This document shows, one piece after another, positions 9,327-19,907 of a DNA stretch of 64,000 nt. The position numbers were made by a program, and so were the translations under genes. The notes under the pieces are model-generated. The model was not told where the DNA came from, ran no database searches, and saw only the letters and a list, made by a program, of their open reading frames with translations. Numbering within the stretch: position 1 is the first letter of the stretch; each line of letters starts with the position of its first letter. Source of the DNA: Pampus argenteus (Eukaryota; Chordata; Actinopteri; Scombriformes; Stromateidae); NCBI GenBank assembly GCA_036937835.1, contig CM072878.1:2725001-2789000 (forward strand). Direction: 5' to 3'.

Positions 9327-10431
9327 CCTACGACATCGACGAAGATGGGCCTGGACCGAAGGAACAGCAACCTCACCCTCCTGGGCAGTAAACAGTGGTG
9401 GTAAGTAACTCAGAGAGCATTCAAATGGGGTCATACCTGTGGCTGCACTTTTTTGGGAGTTGTGGGCGTATTTAATCCAGGGAAGATTGACATTTCGAGA
9501 GGTGGGGTTCCTGGCAGACCAACGGAGAGCTGCCTCCAAGTCTTGGTTAGCTTGTTCTGTTTGCCCATTGGTCTGAGGATGAAAACCAGAAGACAAACTT
9601 ACAGAAGCTCCAAGGGCCTGACAGAATGCCTTCCAAACCTGAGAGGTGAATTGAGGACCACAGTCAGAGACAATGTCCAAGGGAATACCGTGAAGACGTA
9701 AGACATGAAGCACCAGGAGTTCAGCTGTCTCAAGATCAGAGGGGAGTTTAGGAAGAGCTACAAAATGCACAGCTTTAGAAAACCTTTCCACAATGGTCAG
9801 GATGACGGTTTTACCTTGTGAAGAGGGCAGTCCAGTAACAAAATCAATTGCGATGTGAGACCAAGTACGACCTGGAACAGGTAAGGGACGCAGCAGGCCA
9901 GCAGGTGGTTTATGCAATGCCTTCCCCCTAGCACACACAGAACAAGCAGAAACAAATGCTCGGGTGTCTGTGACCATGTTGGGCCACCAAAAATATTGTT
10001 GCAGGAGTGACAGGGTGCAGCTGATCCCAGGATGGCAGGCAAACCGGGACTCGTGTGCCCACTGGAGAACGCACTGCGTCTGGGACAAAGAGGCGGTTAG
10101 CTGGACCTGTACCAGGGTCCGGTTGGTGTTGCTGGGCCCTCCTCAATCTCCCAGGTCATAGCTGCTACTACACAGGACGGATGCAGGATGGTAGATGACG
10201 CCAAGGGAGCATCTTCGGGACCAAACTGGCGGGATAGAGCACCAGGCTTTATGTTGCTGGATCCAGGACGATAGGTTAAGGTGAAGTTGAATCGACCAAA
10301 GAATAATGCCCACCGGGCCTGACGGGAGTTGAGGCGTTTGGCTGTTTGAATGTAGAACAGATTTTTATGATCGGTTTAGACAATAAATGGCTGCTCTGCC
10401 CCCTCCAACCAGTGTCTCCATTCCTCTAAGT
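9327..10431 (-). pseudogene. Gypsy integrase core and RNase H end
   Basis: The ORF at 9321-10088 is a Ty3/Gypsy integrase: an H-H-C-C zinc region (CHPGISCTL, CSVCARGK), the core starting HIAIDFVTGLPSS (first Asp), VSDCGPQFTSQVW (second Asp) and NGQTEQANQDLE (Glu), so the DDE triad is visible. GMTPFECSLSY follows. The normal SDRGPQF is here SDCGPQF. Further right, 10,090-10,431 continues into the RNase H end. The first residues past the hAT duplication are out of frame with the true protein. It belongs with the chromodomain at 7,367. Confidence 0.88.
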
Positions 10432-11016
10432 CAGGGGTCTCAAACTCAATTGACCTGGGGGCCGCTGGAGGCAGAGTCTGGGTGAGGCTGGGCTGCATCA
10501 GGATTTCCACAATAAAAGCGCCGATAAAACATTTCAGTGTTCTTGAATACCCTTTATTTTTAACACAAAATAATTAATTAAATAAACAAATAAAATTAAA
10601 AATGATTATACAGCAGATACAGACGACTGAAGAAACCACATATTAACTATTAACATATATTACTATTAACTGGCTGTTTAGAGAAATTAATTATATTTTT
10701 ATTCAGTTTCAAATTCAAATGTCAAATGTATAAATAGTTATTCAAACTTAAACTTTCTGAACATGAATATAACATTAAATCTGAACAAGGCTTCTCCTGC
10801 CTACTTCTTGCTGCTAGAGACCTGGCAGCGCTTCTTCTCACATAGCCGAGCCACATTCGGCTTGAGGGAAGAAGTAGTGGAGACCCTCAGTAGGGCTTGA
10901 AGGTGCTCATCAGAAAGTCTGGACCTGTACTTGGACTTGTTGAAGTTCAAGTATGTGCTCCCAAAAAGGCACATGGTCCGCTTGAATACTCTGGAAAGTT
11001 CAGGGAAGCTGGGCGT
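10432..11016 (-). mobile_element. hAT fragment with left terminal repeat
   Basis: Starts CAGGGGTCTCAAACTCAA, the same terminal repeat family as the element at 7,875. The eight bases before it, CTCTAAGT, resemble the NTCTAGAN target. On the minus strand 10,801-11,010 encodes the transposase C-terminus (MCLFGSTYLNFNKSKYRSRL, DEHLQALLRVSTTS, CEKKRCQV). At 11,017 it is cut by the retroviral LTR, and the rest of the hAT is not found on the far side. Confidence 0.85.
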
Positions 11017-11451
11017 TGTCGTGGAAATTTTTCTCTCTGCTACTGCTGGTGAAGAATGAAATAGAGACTTCTGCCGGCCGACAAGGTTTTTATTTCTTTG
11101 CAAAGAAAGGTCAATCAACATGCGAGCGGTCAGGATGAAGAAAGACCCCGAACATGGGGAAAACCTAAACATTTATACTTGAAGGGACACCCCTTTCACA
11201 CACATTGGTATGCTCTGGGAGTTGACCCCTCCAAGGAGTGTTTTTACCTTTTGGTCTATTACAGGTATTGGCGACGCCCCCCCGCTGGTGCCCTTTACAC
11301 CTGGAGTATCCTGAAGGATCTTGCATTTAGGTGTAAAGTTGGGTCTAGACGTCACAATTTGCAAAGACAAAAGGGCCTGATATCTTATGTTAGGAAGGGG
11401 GAGGTTGTGTGTCTAGTGTTTAAAGCAAGGATCTTAAAATTTGCTATTACA
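11017..11451 (-). repeat. 3' LTR of an endogenous retrovirus
   Basis: On the minus strand the block begins TGTAATAG straight after a polypurine tract (AAAAGGGGGAAT, 11,452-11,463) and ends ACA, so it is a TG...CA LTR of about 435 bp. It has a TATA-like AGTATAAAT near 11,171 and AATAAA near 11,086, in the right order for promoter and polyadenylation. The left edge (11,017) is inferred from where hAT similarity stops. Confidence 0.75.
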
Positions 11452-11463
11452 ATTCCCCCTTTT

Positions 11464-12031
11464 GATTATTGATTAATCACAAAAGAAAAAACAAAGAAGA
11501 GAAAAAAAAAACAAAAAACAAACAAACAAAATAAAACAAAAACAAAACAACATTAAAATAAAATAAGAATAAATCAATAAAAAAAATAAAAAAAAATAGA
11601 TAAAAAGTATATAATCACAACTTGATTATCGGCACGGCAGTTGTTTTAGAAGAGAAAAAAAAAGTAAAACAGAAATTGCTGTAATGATGATAATAAAAGA
11701 GACTAAAAGTATAACAAAAAAAAATACAATAATAAAAATTAAAAATTAAAACGGAGGGGAGAAAAAAGGAAAAGAGAAAAATATTAATAAAAAAAAGAAA
11801 CAATCAGAACAAAGCAACATTAGAATAACAATAAAAATAACAAAAATAATAAAAAACAAAAAATGGAGAGAGAAAATGAAAATAAAAAATAAAAAGAGAA
11901 ACAAAAAACAAACATTCAAAACAAAGCAACATTTTACATACTGTCATCATCAGAGTCAGAATCAGAATTGGAGTAAGATTGTGAATCAGAAATGTGAATT
12001 GAAACTGGACCTTGATTGTCATTATTGTCGT
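11464..12031 (-). other. A-rich region between env and the 3' LTR
   Basis: From 11,471 to about 11,935 the plus strand is strongly A-rich with almost no C or G (runs such as AAAAAAAACAAAAAACAAAC). On the retroviral strand it is a T-rich 3' untranslated segment upstream of the polypurine tract. ORFs in it (11615-11803, 11804-12022) are low-complexity artefacts. Confidence 0.7.
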
Positions 12032-12470
12032 TTACATGAAATATGTGGAGGATTGGATGATCCTTTTGGTGAGTATGTTAGACAGCCATCTTAACACACA
12101 CGGAATCAGGGTGCTGAGCAAGAAGAGGATAACTATGACTGGGACAATTGCTGTTAAGAGCCATGATGACCTCCCTTGGCCCCAAGACTTTAACCAAGAT
12201 AACCATGTGTCTTCTATTGCTGGTGGAGGTTGAATGGCATCTTGCATGTGTTTGATAATGTTAGTGATGTTCTCGTATTCATTAGGGATATAAAAATAAC
12301 AGGATGCATTGAGTATTTTGCAAATGCCCCCTTTCTCAACTAAAATGATATCGAGATTCATTAGGGTAAGAGCCGTCTCAGTTTGGTTTGCTAATGAAAG
12401 AACTGACCAGGCAAGTCCGTTAATTTTGTTCAGGGCGGCAGCTGTTCCAAATGTATGGTAGGTTGTATAT
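12032..12470 (-). pseudogene. Retroviral envelope transmembrane subunit, partial
   Basis: The ORF at 12032-12361, with its frame continuing upstream to about 12,470, has the layout of a gamma-type retroviral TM protein: an Asn/Leu-rich heptad helix, the conserved EKGGIC segment, a CX6C motif, a juxtamembrane Trp-rich stretch (WLSWLKSW), a hydrophobic membrane anchor of about 25 residues and a short cytoplasmic tail. The Cys that usually follows the second Cys of the CX6CC motif is Tyr here. The surface subunit upstream is degraded and I see no intact fusion or receptor-binding region, so this is an old copy. Membrane-anchored fusion is the family role, not a claim about this copy. Confidence 0.82.
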
Positions 12471-13149
12471 TAATCTTCTTATGGAAGACTTTTGCATTAG
12501 TTGTGACCATAGATGGGTGACAACAACCGGACCACTGAAATTGAGGTGGTAACTTATGATGATTCCTGGTTGGGATGAAAGTTGCTTAAATGGGCAGACA
12601 AATCTTGTAAGGGTGCCGTTTGGCCGTCTGTGTGAACAGTTGGTTGTTGTTGTAGTATTGGGTAAACAGTACAGATAAAGGTTGCATTTTGTCCTTTTGT
12701 CAGAGTGACAGTCTTAGCAGGTTTGTAAGTGTAGGTCTCTGTTGTCCAACATGATAGGGTCAGGATCAGGTGATGAATGGTGCAGTCTATTAAGAAGATT
12801 TGTGTTGTTAATCCTGATGTCTAGTTGGGTGTTGTTGAACTTATGGAGTTGCTTCTTGTGTCGTCCTTTTCATGTGCTCGTTCGTCCTCGCGTTGTCCCT
12901 CTCCGGTCGTCCCTCTCCGGTCATCCCTCTCCGGTCGTCCCTCTCTGGTTGTCCCTCTCTGTTTGTCCCTCTCTGGTTGTCTCTCTCTGGTTGCCCCTCT
13001 CTGGTTGTCCCTCTGTAGTCGCCTGTCTCTGCGTTGTCCGCCCTTGCGTTGTTCAGGTTGGCAGCTGAATTCGTCTGTTGATATATTTGGGAGAGAATAG
13101 AGGATAAGTTTTTGCAATACTGTCACATGTCATCATCGCATAGGCCGGT
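12471..13149 (-). pseudogene. Degraded env surface region with a minisatellite
   Basis: This lies where the surface subunit should be, between the TM region and integrase. No intact SU protein is readable. 12,895-13,021 is a tandem array of a 15-bp unit (CTCTCCGGTCGTCCC and variants, about eight copies) that reads as a charged Arg/Glu/Asp/Gln repeat on the minus strand (ORF 12821-13126). Confidence 0.55.
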
Positions 13150-13523
13150 GGAAGGGAGTGGCCTGGTTGCAGGCTTCACTCTTAGATATGGGGGTCTGCC
13201 AGGAAGGATTTCAAAAGGGGCTCATGTTTCCTCTGGGCCTTTTTCTTATTCTTATCTATGTTAGAACACTAGACAGAGCCTTTGTCCATGGCAGCCCTGT
13301 TTCCTTACAACACTCGGATAGTTTAATTTTTATGTGTAATTTTATCGTTTCCCGCACCTGCGCTGGCAGGGTGGTATGTACAATGTTGTGTGAGGTTAAT
13401 GCCAAGAAAATTGCTGATTTGGGTTATTGCAGAATTGATAAAAGGTGTGCCATTGTCACTGCACAGTTTGGTTGGTATCCCCCATCTGGGAATAATTTCT
13501 GTTAGCAGAGCCTTTGCTACCAC
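13150..13523 (-). pseudogene. Retroviral integrase fragment
   Basis: The ORF at 13323-13523 reads LLTEIIPRWGIPTKLCSDNG, holding the second catalytic Asp in SDNGTPF, followed by YHPASAG. After a frameshift and stops, 13,150-13,310 continues with a PWTKALS-like and FLADPH-like text that matches the C-terminal core of gamma-type retroviral integrases. The N-terminal zinc domain, first Asp and the rest of pol are absent: the provirus is truncated at 13,523. Confidence 0.82.
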
Positions 13524-13714
13524 TTGGCTGTGGGAGGAAGGCCAGGCTTTAAATGTAGTTGGAGTGATGAGTTGATAGAAGGCAGGTGAGCTGAGGAATG
13601 GCAGGTGTGCTTCATCTGTTGATTATCCAGGAGGCCCAGGGAAGTGTGACACGCCCACACAGACAACACAAGGAGGGGGAGAACACAGGGAAACAACAAC
13701 AGACACGACCATCG
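13524..13714 (-). repeat. Second LTR fragment of the chromodomain Gypsy
   Basis: 13,640-13,714 repeats the LTR end at 7,270-7,352 with minor differences (for example an extra CAA). It ends at ACCATCGT, lacking the last four bases of the LTR, and abuts BEL/Pao sequence directly. It likely represents the 5' LTR of the minus-strand Gypsy, whose gag and RT have been lost. Confidence 0.65.
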
Positions 13715-14129
13715 TGCCAAGATCACTTTCAGTGGCTCCATAGCCTTTAGGACATTTGCACTGATAGGCCTACTTCTGCCTTGATTGATCTTAAGTGGAC
13801 ATCCTTTAGGTAAGGCCATCTTTTTTATATCCATCTCTGTCGGAATGTTCTCTTGACTGACAGGAATGGCATTTTATGTGAAGACCTAAGGAAGTTCTAC
13901 GAAGCTGTTGCTATCCAGGCTGCATACTTCCAGTCCTCTCATAGCATGGGTTTTTTACAGGCTTTTCATGGCCCATAGTTTGGAATAAGATCTCTGTTTT
14001 CTTTCCTCTGACAAACAACTGATCCATCAGTTTTTCCGTGACGAAAGTAGCATTGCTTTCAGGGTCTAAAAACGCATAGGTTTCTATCAAACAGCTGCCT
14101 TTATGTGCCTTCATCTTTACAGGTACCAC
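13715..14129 (-). pseudogene. BEL/Pao aspartic protease region
   Basis: The ORF at 13911-14129 carries YAFLDPESNATFVTEKLMDQ, the Pao retropepsin region, where the usual LLDTGS-type active site appears as FLDPES. Beyond a frame break, 13,715-13,860 reads ENIPTEMDIKKMALPKGC and ISANVLKAMEPLKVI, the linker before RT. The next Pao segment (RT) lies at 2,890 and leftwards. The active-site Asp is in place but the frame is broken. Confidence 0.75.
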
Positions 14130-14131
14130 TG

Positions 14132-14827
14132 CTAACTTGTAGTTTGTGGTTCTGTCCCCGTTTGCTCTGCTGATGATACCATAGCAATTTGTGCTGCCAC
14201 TGAAACTTTAGCAATGCAATTGCTCGTGGTGTCGGAATTCTGCTTAGCTGCTGGCTTGGTATTTCCTGTAGTAAAGTTCTCTATATGCAAGATTGTGGGG
14301 TGTTTCTTCTCACAGGAATGACATGTGAGATGTTTCTTGCATTCTTTACTCATATGACCTCTGACCAAGCAGGCAAAAGAGAGTCCATTTTTCTTTAGCA
14401 GCTCAACTTTCTCCTTGTGGGGAATCTTTGCTGCTGCTTCACATGCTTCCATTACATGATCTCCTTTATAGAAAGCACAAGGCTTGACGAAAATGTCCAT
14501 GGCCGTACAGATGCCTTCTGGCCTGTCTGCCCTTTCCCGTGCATTGATGTTCTTGTTGGTGTCAGTAACAGCAAAGCTCTTCTTGCCGTTCGGTCTCATA
14601 TATGATAAGTCTCTTTTGGATTTTCTCCCATTTGTGGTTCCAGCAGGGTCCTGGATATCGGATCGGATCGGATCTTGAATTATCCTGGCCTGTTTTTCCA
14701 TGAATAGAACAATATCATGGAATGGATGTGGATGTGTCTTTTCAATGATATCACATACAACACCTGACAACACCTCCCTTCTTGGGAGTTTAGACTCTTT
14801 CTGCTGTATCACTAGCAGATCTGCCAA
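14132..14827 (-). pseudogene. BEL/Pao gag with zinc knuckle (231 aa open)
   Basis: Open for 231 codons. N-terminal residues are helical and typical of the Pao gag C-terminal half (a VVCDIIEKTHPHPFHDIVLF run). A Cys/His region follows at about residues 140-185, with SFACLVRGHMSKECKK, then CHSCEKKHPTILH, the tandem zinc knuckles of BEL gag proteins. It continues upstream to 14,998-15,228. The ORF stop just before the protease ORF suggests a frame break, since BEL gag and pol are usually one frame. Confidence 0.8.
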
Positions 14828-14997
14828 GTCTGTCTGTCTTTTTATAATGTTTGTGAGATCAATGCTCTGAGCTATTTCACTTCTGGGAGTGGATTCACTT
14901 TGTCTGTGTGGCCCAGATACAACAGCTCTAGGTATGTGAGGGTTTGTTGTAGCCCTTGGTGGTTGCTGAGACTTTTTGTGATTCCAGTTAGTGGTGG

Positions 14998-15240
14998 GTA
15001 CTAAGTGTATATCACATTTTGTAGGGGTGCTTTAGGTATGATTCCTATCCGTGCAAACTCCAGCTCTGCCAGGCTTCCTTTAATTTTGTCAGATGCATTT
15101 ATTCGTTCTTCCATTTTTTTTCCAGATTCTGACGCTTCATCAGTTTCAAATTCCTCCAGAACCTTTATCCTCGCATCAGGTGCAGCAATCTCTGCTTCCA
15201 AGTCCAGGAATTCCATTTTTAAACCCATATGTCATTATGA
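14998..15240 (-). pseudogene. BEL/Pao gag N-terminal segment
   Basis: Reads MEFLDLEAEIAAPDARIKVL followed by acidic, Lys-rich helical text, ending in ELEFARIGIIPKAP. A copy of its first 30 codons recurs in inverse orientation at 56,430-56,522 (ESLDLEAEIAAPDARIKVLE), next to the second tRNA array. The segment stops at 15,240, where a TTAG target duplication precedes the LTR-like block. Confidence 0.75.
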
Positions 15241-15969
15241 TTAGTGTAACCCACTTATAGTAGATACACTGAATAGCTAGGTTCGAAAAGAGCTCAATTA
15301 CCATAGACTTAAACAGCCGAACAATAAACACCACCAACATGTGGAATGGATGGCACAAGTGAACTTTTTTAGTGAGTACTGCACAACATAAGTATAACAA
15401 CATTAGTATAAACAACAAGTATGAAAAATAATAAAGAAAAGAAAATGCCGCCTTTAAAATAGTGAGTCTTGTCTGTTCTTAGTACCGGTACTGTTTTGTT
15501 CATATTCAATCCATATGTTTCTCTAACAGGGTGATTAGAGTCATGTGCTAACTCTTTCGGTTGTGTAGCGATCCTGCCAACTAGGTTGGCCCTACCACCG
15601 GTTGTTATCAGCTACGACCAATCAATCCAGCTTCTTTAGGATCTTGGGGAGGCTCGTCATCTATGTATCACAGACTGGTCCTGAATCACTTCATTCGGGG
15701 TTCTGGATCCTCTCCAACAGACTGGATGTTCCTCTGGGGACTAGGGGTCTCCAAAAGACCTGGTGTCTGTTTCACAAAGCAGGTTCAACAAACACAGTCA
15801 AATCCTGAACTGTTGATCTACTCTGAGATAGGAAACTCTGAGTTTTCGGTTTCACAACAGCTGATTTGAGTTAGTTTAATCAACTCAGAGTAGTTTAACC
15901 TGGAGTTAAACATGAGCTCCACAGACATATAAAGCCAGCATCAATGAAGCCCAGATTCGATGATTGAAC

Positions 15970-17048
15970 ATGGAAACTGACAGAAAGAGGGCAGCATTTT
16001 GCACCCCAATAGAATTGGAAATATTAATGACTGCATATGGAGAATATGAGCATGTCTTTAGAAAGAAGTGCAACGCTGCTAAAGAGAGGGAGAGGGCATG
16101 GGAGAGCATTGCTGCTCGGGTCAATGCGTAAGTTTAAATGTAATATTTTGCAATCACAATAACTATTGAAGGGCAAATTGCATGAATGAAGCCTATTAAT
16201 TTATTTCATGTAGGTGCAATCCGGCGGGGGAGAAGCGCACTTGGCAGCAACTTAAGATGAAATATAAAAACATTGTTCAAACAGGTGAGACATCTGCATG
16301 ACTTGACTCTGAACTTCTTTGATCCCTTCCATAATGCTCTTTTAACACTCAAAAATGTCTTCTTTATATTGTATTAAACAATGAAGCCTAATAAACTAAC
16401 CCAGATTTTTACTCAGCCAACAGAAAGAGGGCAGATGCCCGAAAAACAGGTGGTGGCCCAGCAGCCCCACCTCTAACGGAGGTAAAAAATATCACTCATC
16501 CAGGACGAAGACAATGAGGAGGAAACAATGTCTGCTGCCTTCACAGAGGAGGATCCTGTAAGGCCTATTGAGGTAGAGTCTTTGTTACCAAGATTTCTCT
16601 TCCCATTGACACTTCTGACCACTGTGGTGGAGTACAGAGTGACACTGAAGTATTAACACATTCTCATCCTTTGCTCAGACTGTGGCTGGGCAGCAGCAGG
16701 AGACTCCCCTGACCTCAACTGCAGAGATTGACACAGTGAGACAGCTGTTCATGAAACTCCAGAGATTTATTGTGTGGAATTCATGTGCAACAGGTTAATT
16801 TTATGTCCTCTTTATGTATTCCCAGTTGAAGAAATTTATAAAATTCCCCCTACTAAAAAAAATCCAGAAGACGATGAAGAAATGCTATACCTCGACCGCC
16901 AGATTAAATAAGCAGATTTGGAAATCCAAATACTGGAACATAAATTAAAGGTGGGTGCATGGTCACATGTCAATTATGTCAATGTTAACTATTGGAACAT
17001 TAACTTAACAAGCTTTTGTATTTGTAGGAAATAAAGAAGACCAACTGA
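15970..17048 (+). pseudogene. Harbinger Myb/SANT-like DNA-binding protein gene (multi-exon)
   Basis: Exon 1 (15970-16127) starts METDRKRAAFCTPIELEILM and reads to a clear GTAAGT donor. Exon 2 (16214-16284) reads CNPAGEKRTWQQLKMKYKNI, completing the Myb/SANT trihelix with its Trp residues. Exon 3 begins at 16,427 after an ACTCAG acceptor (NRKRADARKTGGGPAAPP). Later exons are less sure: a segment near 16,880-16,950 reads EMLYLDRQIK, then an in-frame TAA, then ADLEIQILEHKLK, followed by a final exon ending in TGA at 17,046-17,048. In Harbinger elements this protein binds the ends and carries the transposase to the nucleus. The TAA suggests the copy is dead. Confidence 0.78.
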
Positions 17049-17056
17049 AATGTGCC

Positions 17057-18301
17057 TCATGTTTTTATTTGTGGTGGTGCTTTAAACTCAAAAGTGATTA
17101 GTACAAATCGTGTCTCTGACCGCTCGGCCATCCTGCATAGCTGGCAGGTGGACGGGGTCTTCATCGGGGTCATCAATCTGTAGGGCGGGGTGTTGCTCTC
17201 CTCTAATAGTGGCGATATTATGAAGAACAACACCTGCCACAATAATATCGCAGGCCCTCTCAGGGGTCACCCTGAGGTAACGTAGTCACTGGAAACGGGC
17301 TTTCAGCAGGCCTATGTCATCTCCACCCGGGCTCTCGTCCTGCTGTGAGCACGGTTGAAGTTTTGTTGGGGTCTGGCTCAGGGTCCGGGTAAGGGGTCAG
17401 CAGCCTTGGTTGGCAGGGGTAACACCTGTCACCCAGCAGAAGGCCGTCAAACTCTCCTGTAATGTAGAGAGGATGCATGGGGTGTTGTAAAGGGGGGAGA
17501 CAAGAGAATTTTACTGCAAATCTTCAGGTTTCTCACCGTGCTGCAGCCTGGCACTCAGGTTTGACTCGCGGTATATCCTTGAGTCATGAACAGACCCAGG
17601 CCACTTGGCCTCCACATCGGAGATTATGTGTGCAGCATCACATGTACCTGCACATTAATGCTGTGAATGGACTTCCTATTCACATAATCAACCTCATTAT
17701 GCCGTGATGGGAATGTGCGTACCATCTATGCAGCCAATCACATTGGGAAATCCTAAAACAAATAAAAATAATAAAACTTACTAATTCAAGTCTGAGGTGG
17801 CAGCACAATGTCATAATACAGCCTGGTATTAAAGGAATTCAACAGATCTCTACATCCTTCACCTGCGATCCTGTGGAACTCTTCCTTAATAGCCCTGACA
17901 GGTTTGTGTCCAGGGAAGACAACAAATATAGGTAAAAGTCTTTTCACAGCGAGGCAGACTCTTCTGATGGCCCTGTATACAGTTGCCTTACTCAAGTGCT
18001 CAGCATCTCTGATGTTATACAAAAAACTGCCATTGGCAAAAAAACGCAGCGCCACACACAAAATCTGCTGCGATGTGAGCGCATGACTGCGACTCGTGAT
18101 GTTTGAAATGTGTGGACGGATGAGGTTGTGTATGTAAATTATAGACTGTGAAGTAAAACGGTACCGCTCAAAAAGAAAATTGTCCGGGAGGGCTGAAATA
18201 TCTATGCGTGGTCTGAGTACTCTCTGCCGACAGATATGTAATTCCCTGCGCAGGATTGCTGCACCTTTGTCCACACGATCGTGATCAAAAGGACACGCCA
18301 T
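17057..18301 (-). pseudogene. Harbinger DDE transposase (HARBI1-like), broken
   Basis: The first exon (17786-18301, 171 aa) reads MACPFDHDRVDKGAAILRRE and a helical region with ALTSQQILCVALRFFANGSF, LSKATVYRAIRRVC and EFHRIAGEG, the HARBI1 N-terminal helix-turn-helix part. After an intron-like gap (GTAAGT to TTTTAG, about 17,760-17,786) GCIDGTHIPI gives the first catalytic Asp. VEAKWPGSVHDS-like text and GLLLGDRCYPC give the second, and RARVEMT the Glu near 17,325. The end (17057-17270) reads RACDIIVAGVVLHNIATIRG. A stop ends exon 1 and indels break the core, so the triad is visible but not in one frame. Confidence 0.85.
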
Positions 18302-19907
18302 GTTTAAAAAGTTGACACCAAACGTCGCCTTCTGGAACTAGAGGACACCGACAGCGCAGGAATGAGGAAATCAAAGTAAGTATTTGGCTCTGAAAGTGGG
18401 CGGAGACAGAGAGAAACTCAGAGTTTCTTCAGGAAAACCTGCTCCCTACCAGGTTAGATTCACGGAGTCTGTTACTATGGCAACTGTGCTTGAGGTTAAG
18501 TTACCTCACTTTGTGAAACAGGTTAGAGTTAACCCTCTCTCTCGGGTTTGACTGACCCTCCTTTGTGAAACGGAAAACTCTGAGTTTCCATGATTCCAGG
18601 GTTAACAGACTCTGAGTTTTCAATAAACCTGCTTTGTGAAACGGACCCCTGACCTGTTTAATTTCATAAACAGGGCCTTTAAGTAAACAATCTAATAGTT
18701 GTACAACAATAACACTAAAGTATAATGACAATGTCACCTTTGACATTCTGGCCTTGCATTACACTAAAGCTCAATAACTTCAAATCTAGAAATCATGAAT
18801 CATTGGATAATAATTCAAACCAACATGTCCGAAATGGTCATTTAAATCATGAACAGAATATATTCATTCATTCATAATGAGTTTCTGTAACAAGAAATAT
18901 GGAATTAACTCACAACGGAAAGAAGAAAATTCCTTCACATTACAATTCGTTATTTACAAAATGAACGTATTCCCCTCTATTCCCCTCAAAATTAGAAACA
19001 AATCTCAAAACATTCCCTTTAATCACACATAGACAAAATGGCCGATCACGATGTACTTTGTGGTGCTTGCAGTCACGCGTACCAGTATGAACACAATGCT
19101 AATCAGCTATAATAAATGCTCATTTAGTATATTAAGTGCAACAAGCTTAGTGCAACAGTTCACCACAGTATGTCTCCATATAGCTAACCCACTTAGCATA
19201 TGAGTAGCAGCAGCTAACAGATATCAAAAACGAAAATGTCATTCTCACCGATGCACTTTATTCCAGTGCTGAGCACCGTCGGGGTTATCAGCTCTCACAA
19301 GATGAAAAACGGTTTGCCCGTGTAACCGCTTGAGCACAGTGCTAACTGTAACAAAGGAACTAGTTGAAGCTACATTAACTTAAATTGATTTGTGGTAGTT
19401 CACTACAATTAATATCCTACCGCTTTCGTTCAGTGGGTAGCTGCCTTCTGCTGTCGCGGCTGGAGTCAAAAGGCGTACAACCTTGCCTGCTACACAATAA
19501 GCGGAACGTGCACGCTAATTGGTTGCTAAGTGGCTACCTGCCTTTCGTTTGGTTGAATGCGGTGAACCGGAGTGTTGCCTTCAAGTGCAGTGGGACCGTG
19601 TTGCTTTCAAGTGCAACTCAGAAAATATTAAATGTATGAAACAACTAATAAAACAACCATTTCAGGTTAAGCTTAGGTTTTAGTTACCTGAGTTTTACAC
19701 CTGGGTTACATTAGCATAATTTGATCTATAGGCATGCACGTAAGTTACTCACGTGATTATGAGAATTATGACATAAGTAAAACACAGATCAGTTATAATA
19801 ACAGTTATGCTATGTTATGTCATGTTATGTTATATTCACTGTGTTTAACATTCACTCTGTGAAATTTAAATGGAATACAATGTTACAATAAAAAAAAAAG
19901 TGCTCCA

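Larger units (their letters stand above)
15763..18648. mobile_element. PIF/Harbinger DNA transposon, both genes present
   Basis: The target duplication CTG sits at 15,760-15,762 and 18,649-18,651. Terminal inverted repeats read GTGTCTGTTTCACAAAGCAGG at the left (first 20 bases quoted within the repeat) and GGGTCCGTTTCACAAAGCAG from the right. Further subterminal copies of the TTTGTGAAAC and AACTCTGAGTTT words occur at both ends. Inside are a plus-strand Myb/SANT gene and a convergent minus-strand DDE transposase, the standard two-gene Harbinger plan. Confidence 0.93.
15245..19710. mobile_element. Solo-LTR-like block (about 1.58 kb net) with TTAG duplication
   Basis: Begins TGTAACCCA and ends TGGGTTACA, a 9-bp terminal inverted repeat in TG...CA form. 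TTAG is repeated at 15,241-15,244 and 19,711-19,714. The other tRNA arm keeps the uninterrupted sequence: 56,405-56,440 reads, on the minus strand, CATTATGATTAGCATAATTT with nothing inserted. Taking out the Harbinger element inside (2,886 bp plus CTG) leaves about 1,577 bp with no coding I recognise. A solo LTR fits best; a short-TIR DNA element is the alternative. Confidence 0.75.

Noticed and set aside
11615..12022. Two minus-strand ORFs rich in Phe, Tyr and Leu
   Set aside because: Low-complexity translation of the T-rich strand.
12742..13100. Plus-strand ORFs of 91-108 aa with a repeating Ser/Leu pattern
   Set aside because: They are translations of the 15-bp minisatellite in the degraded env region.
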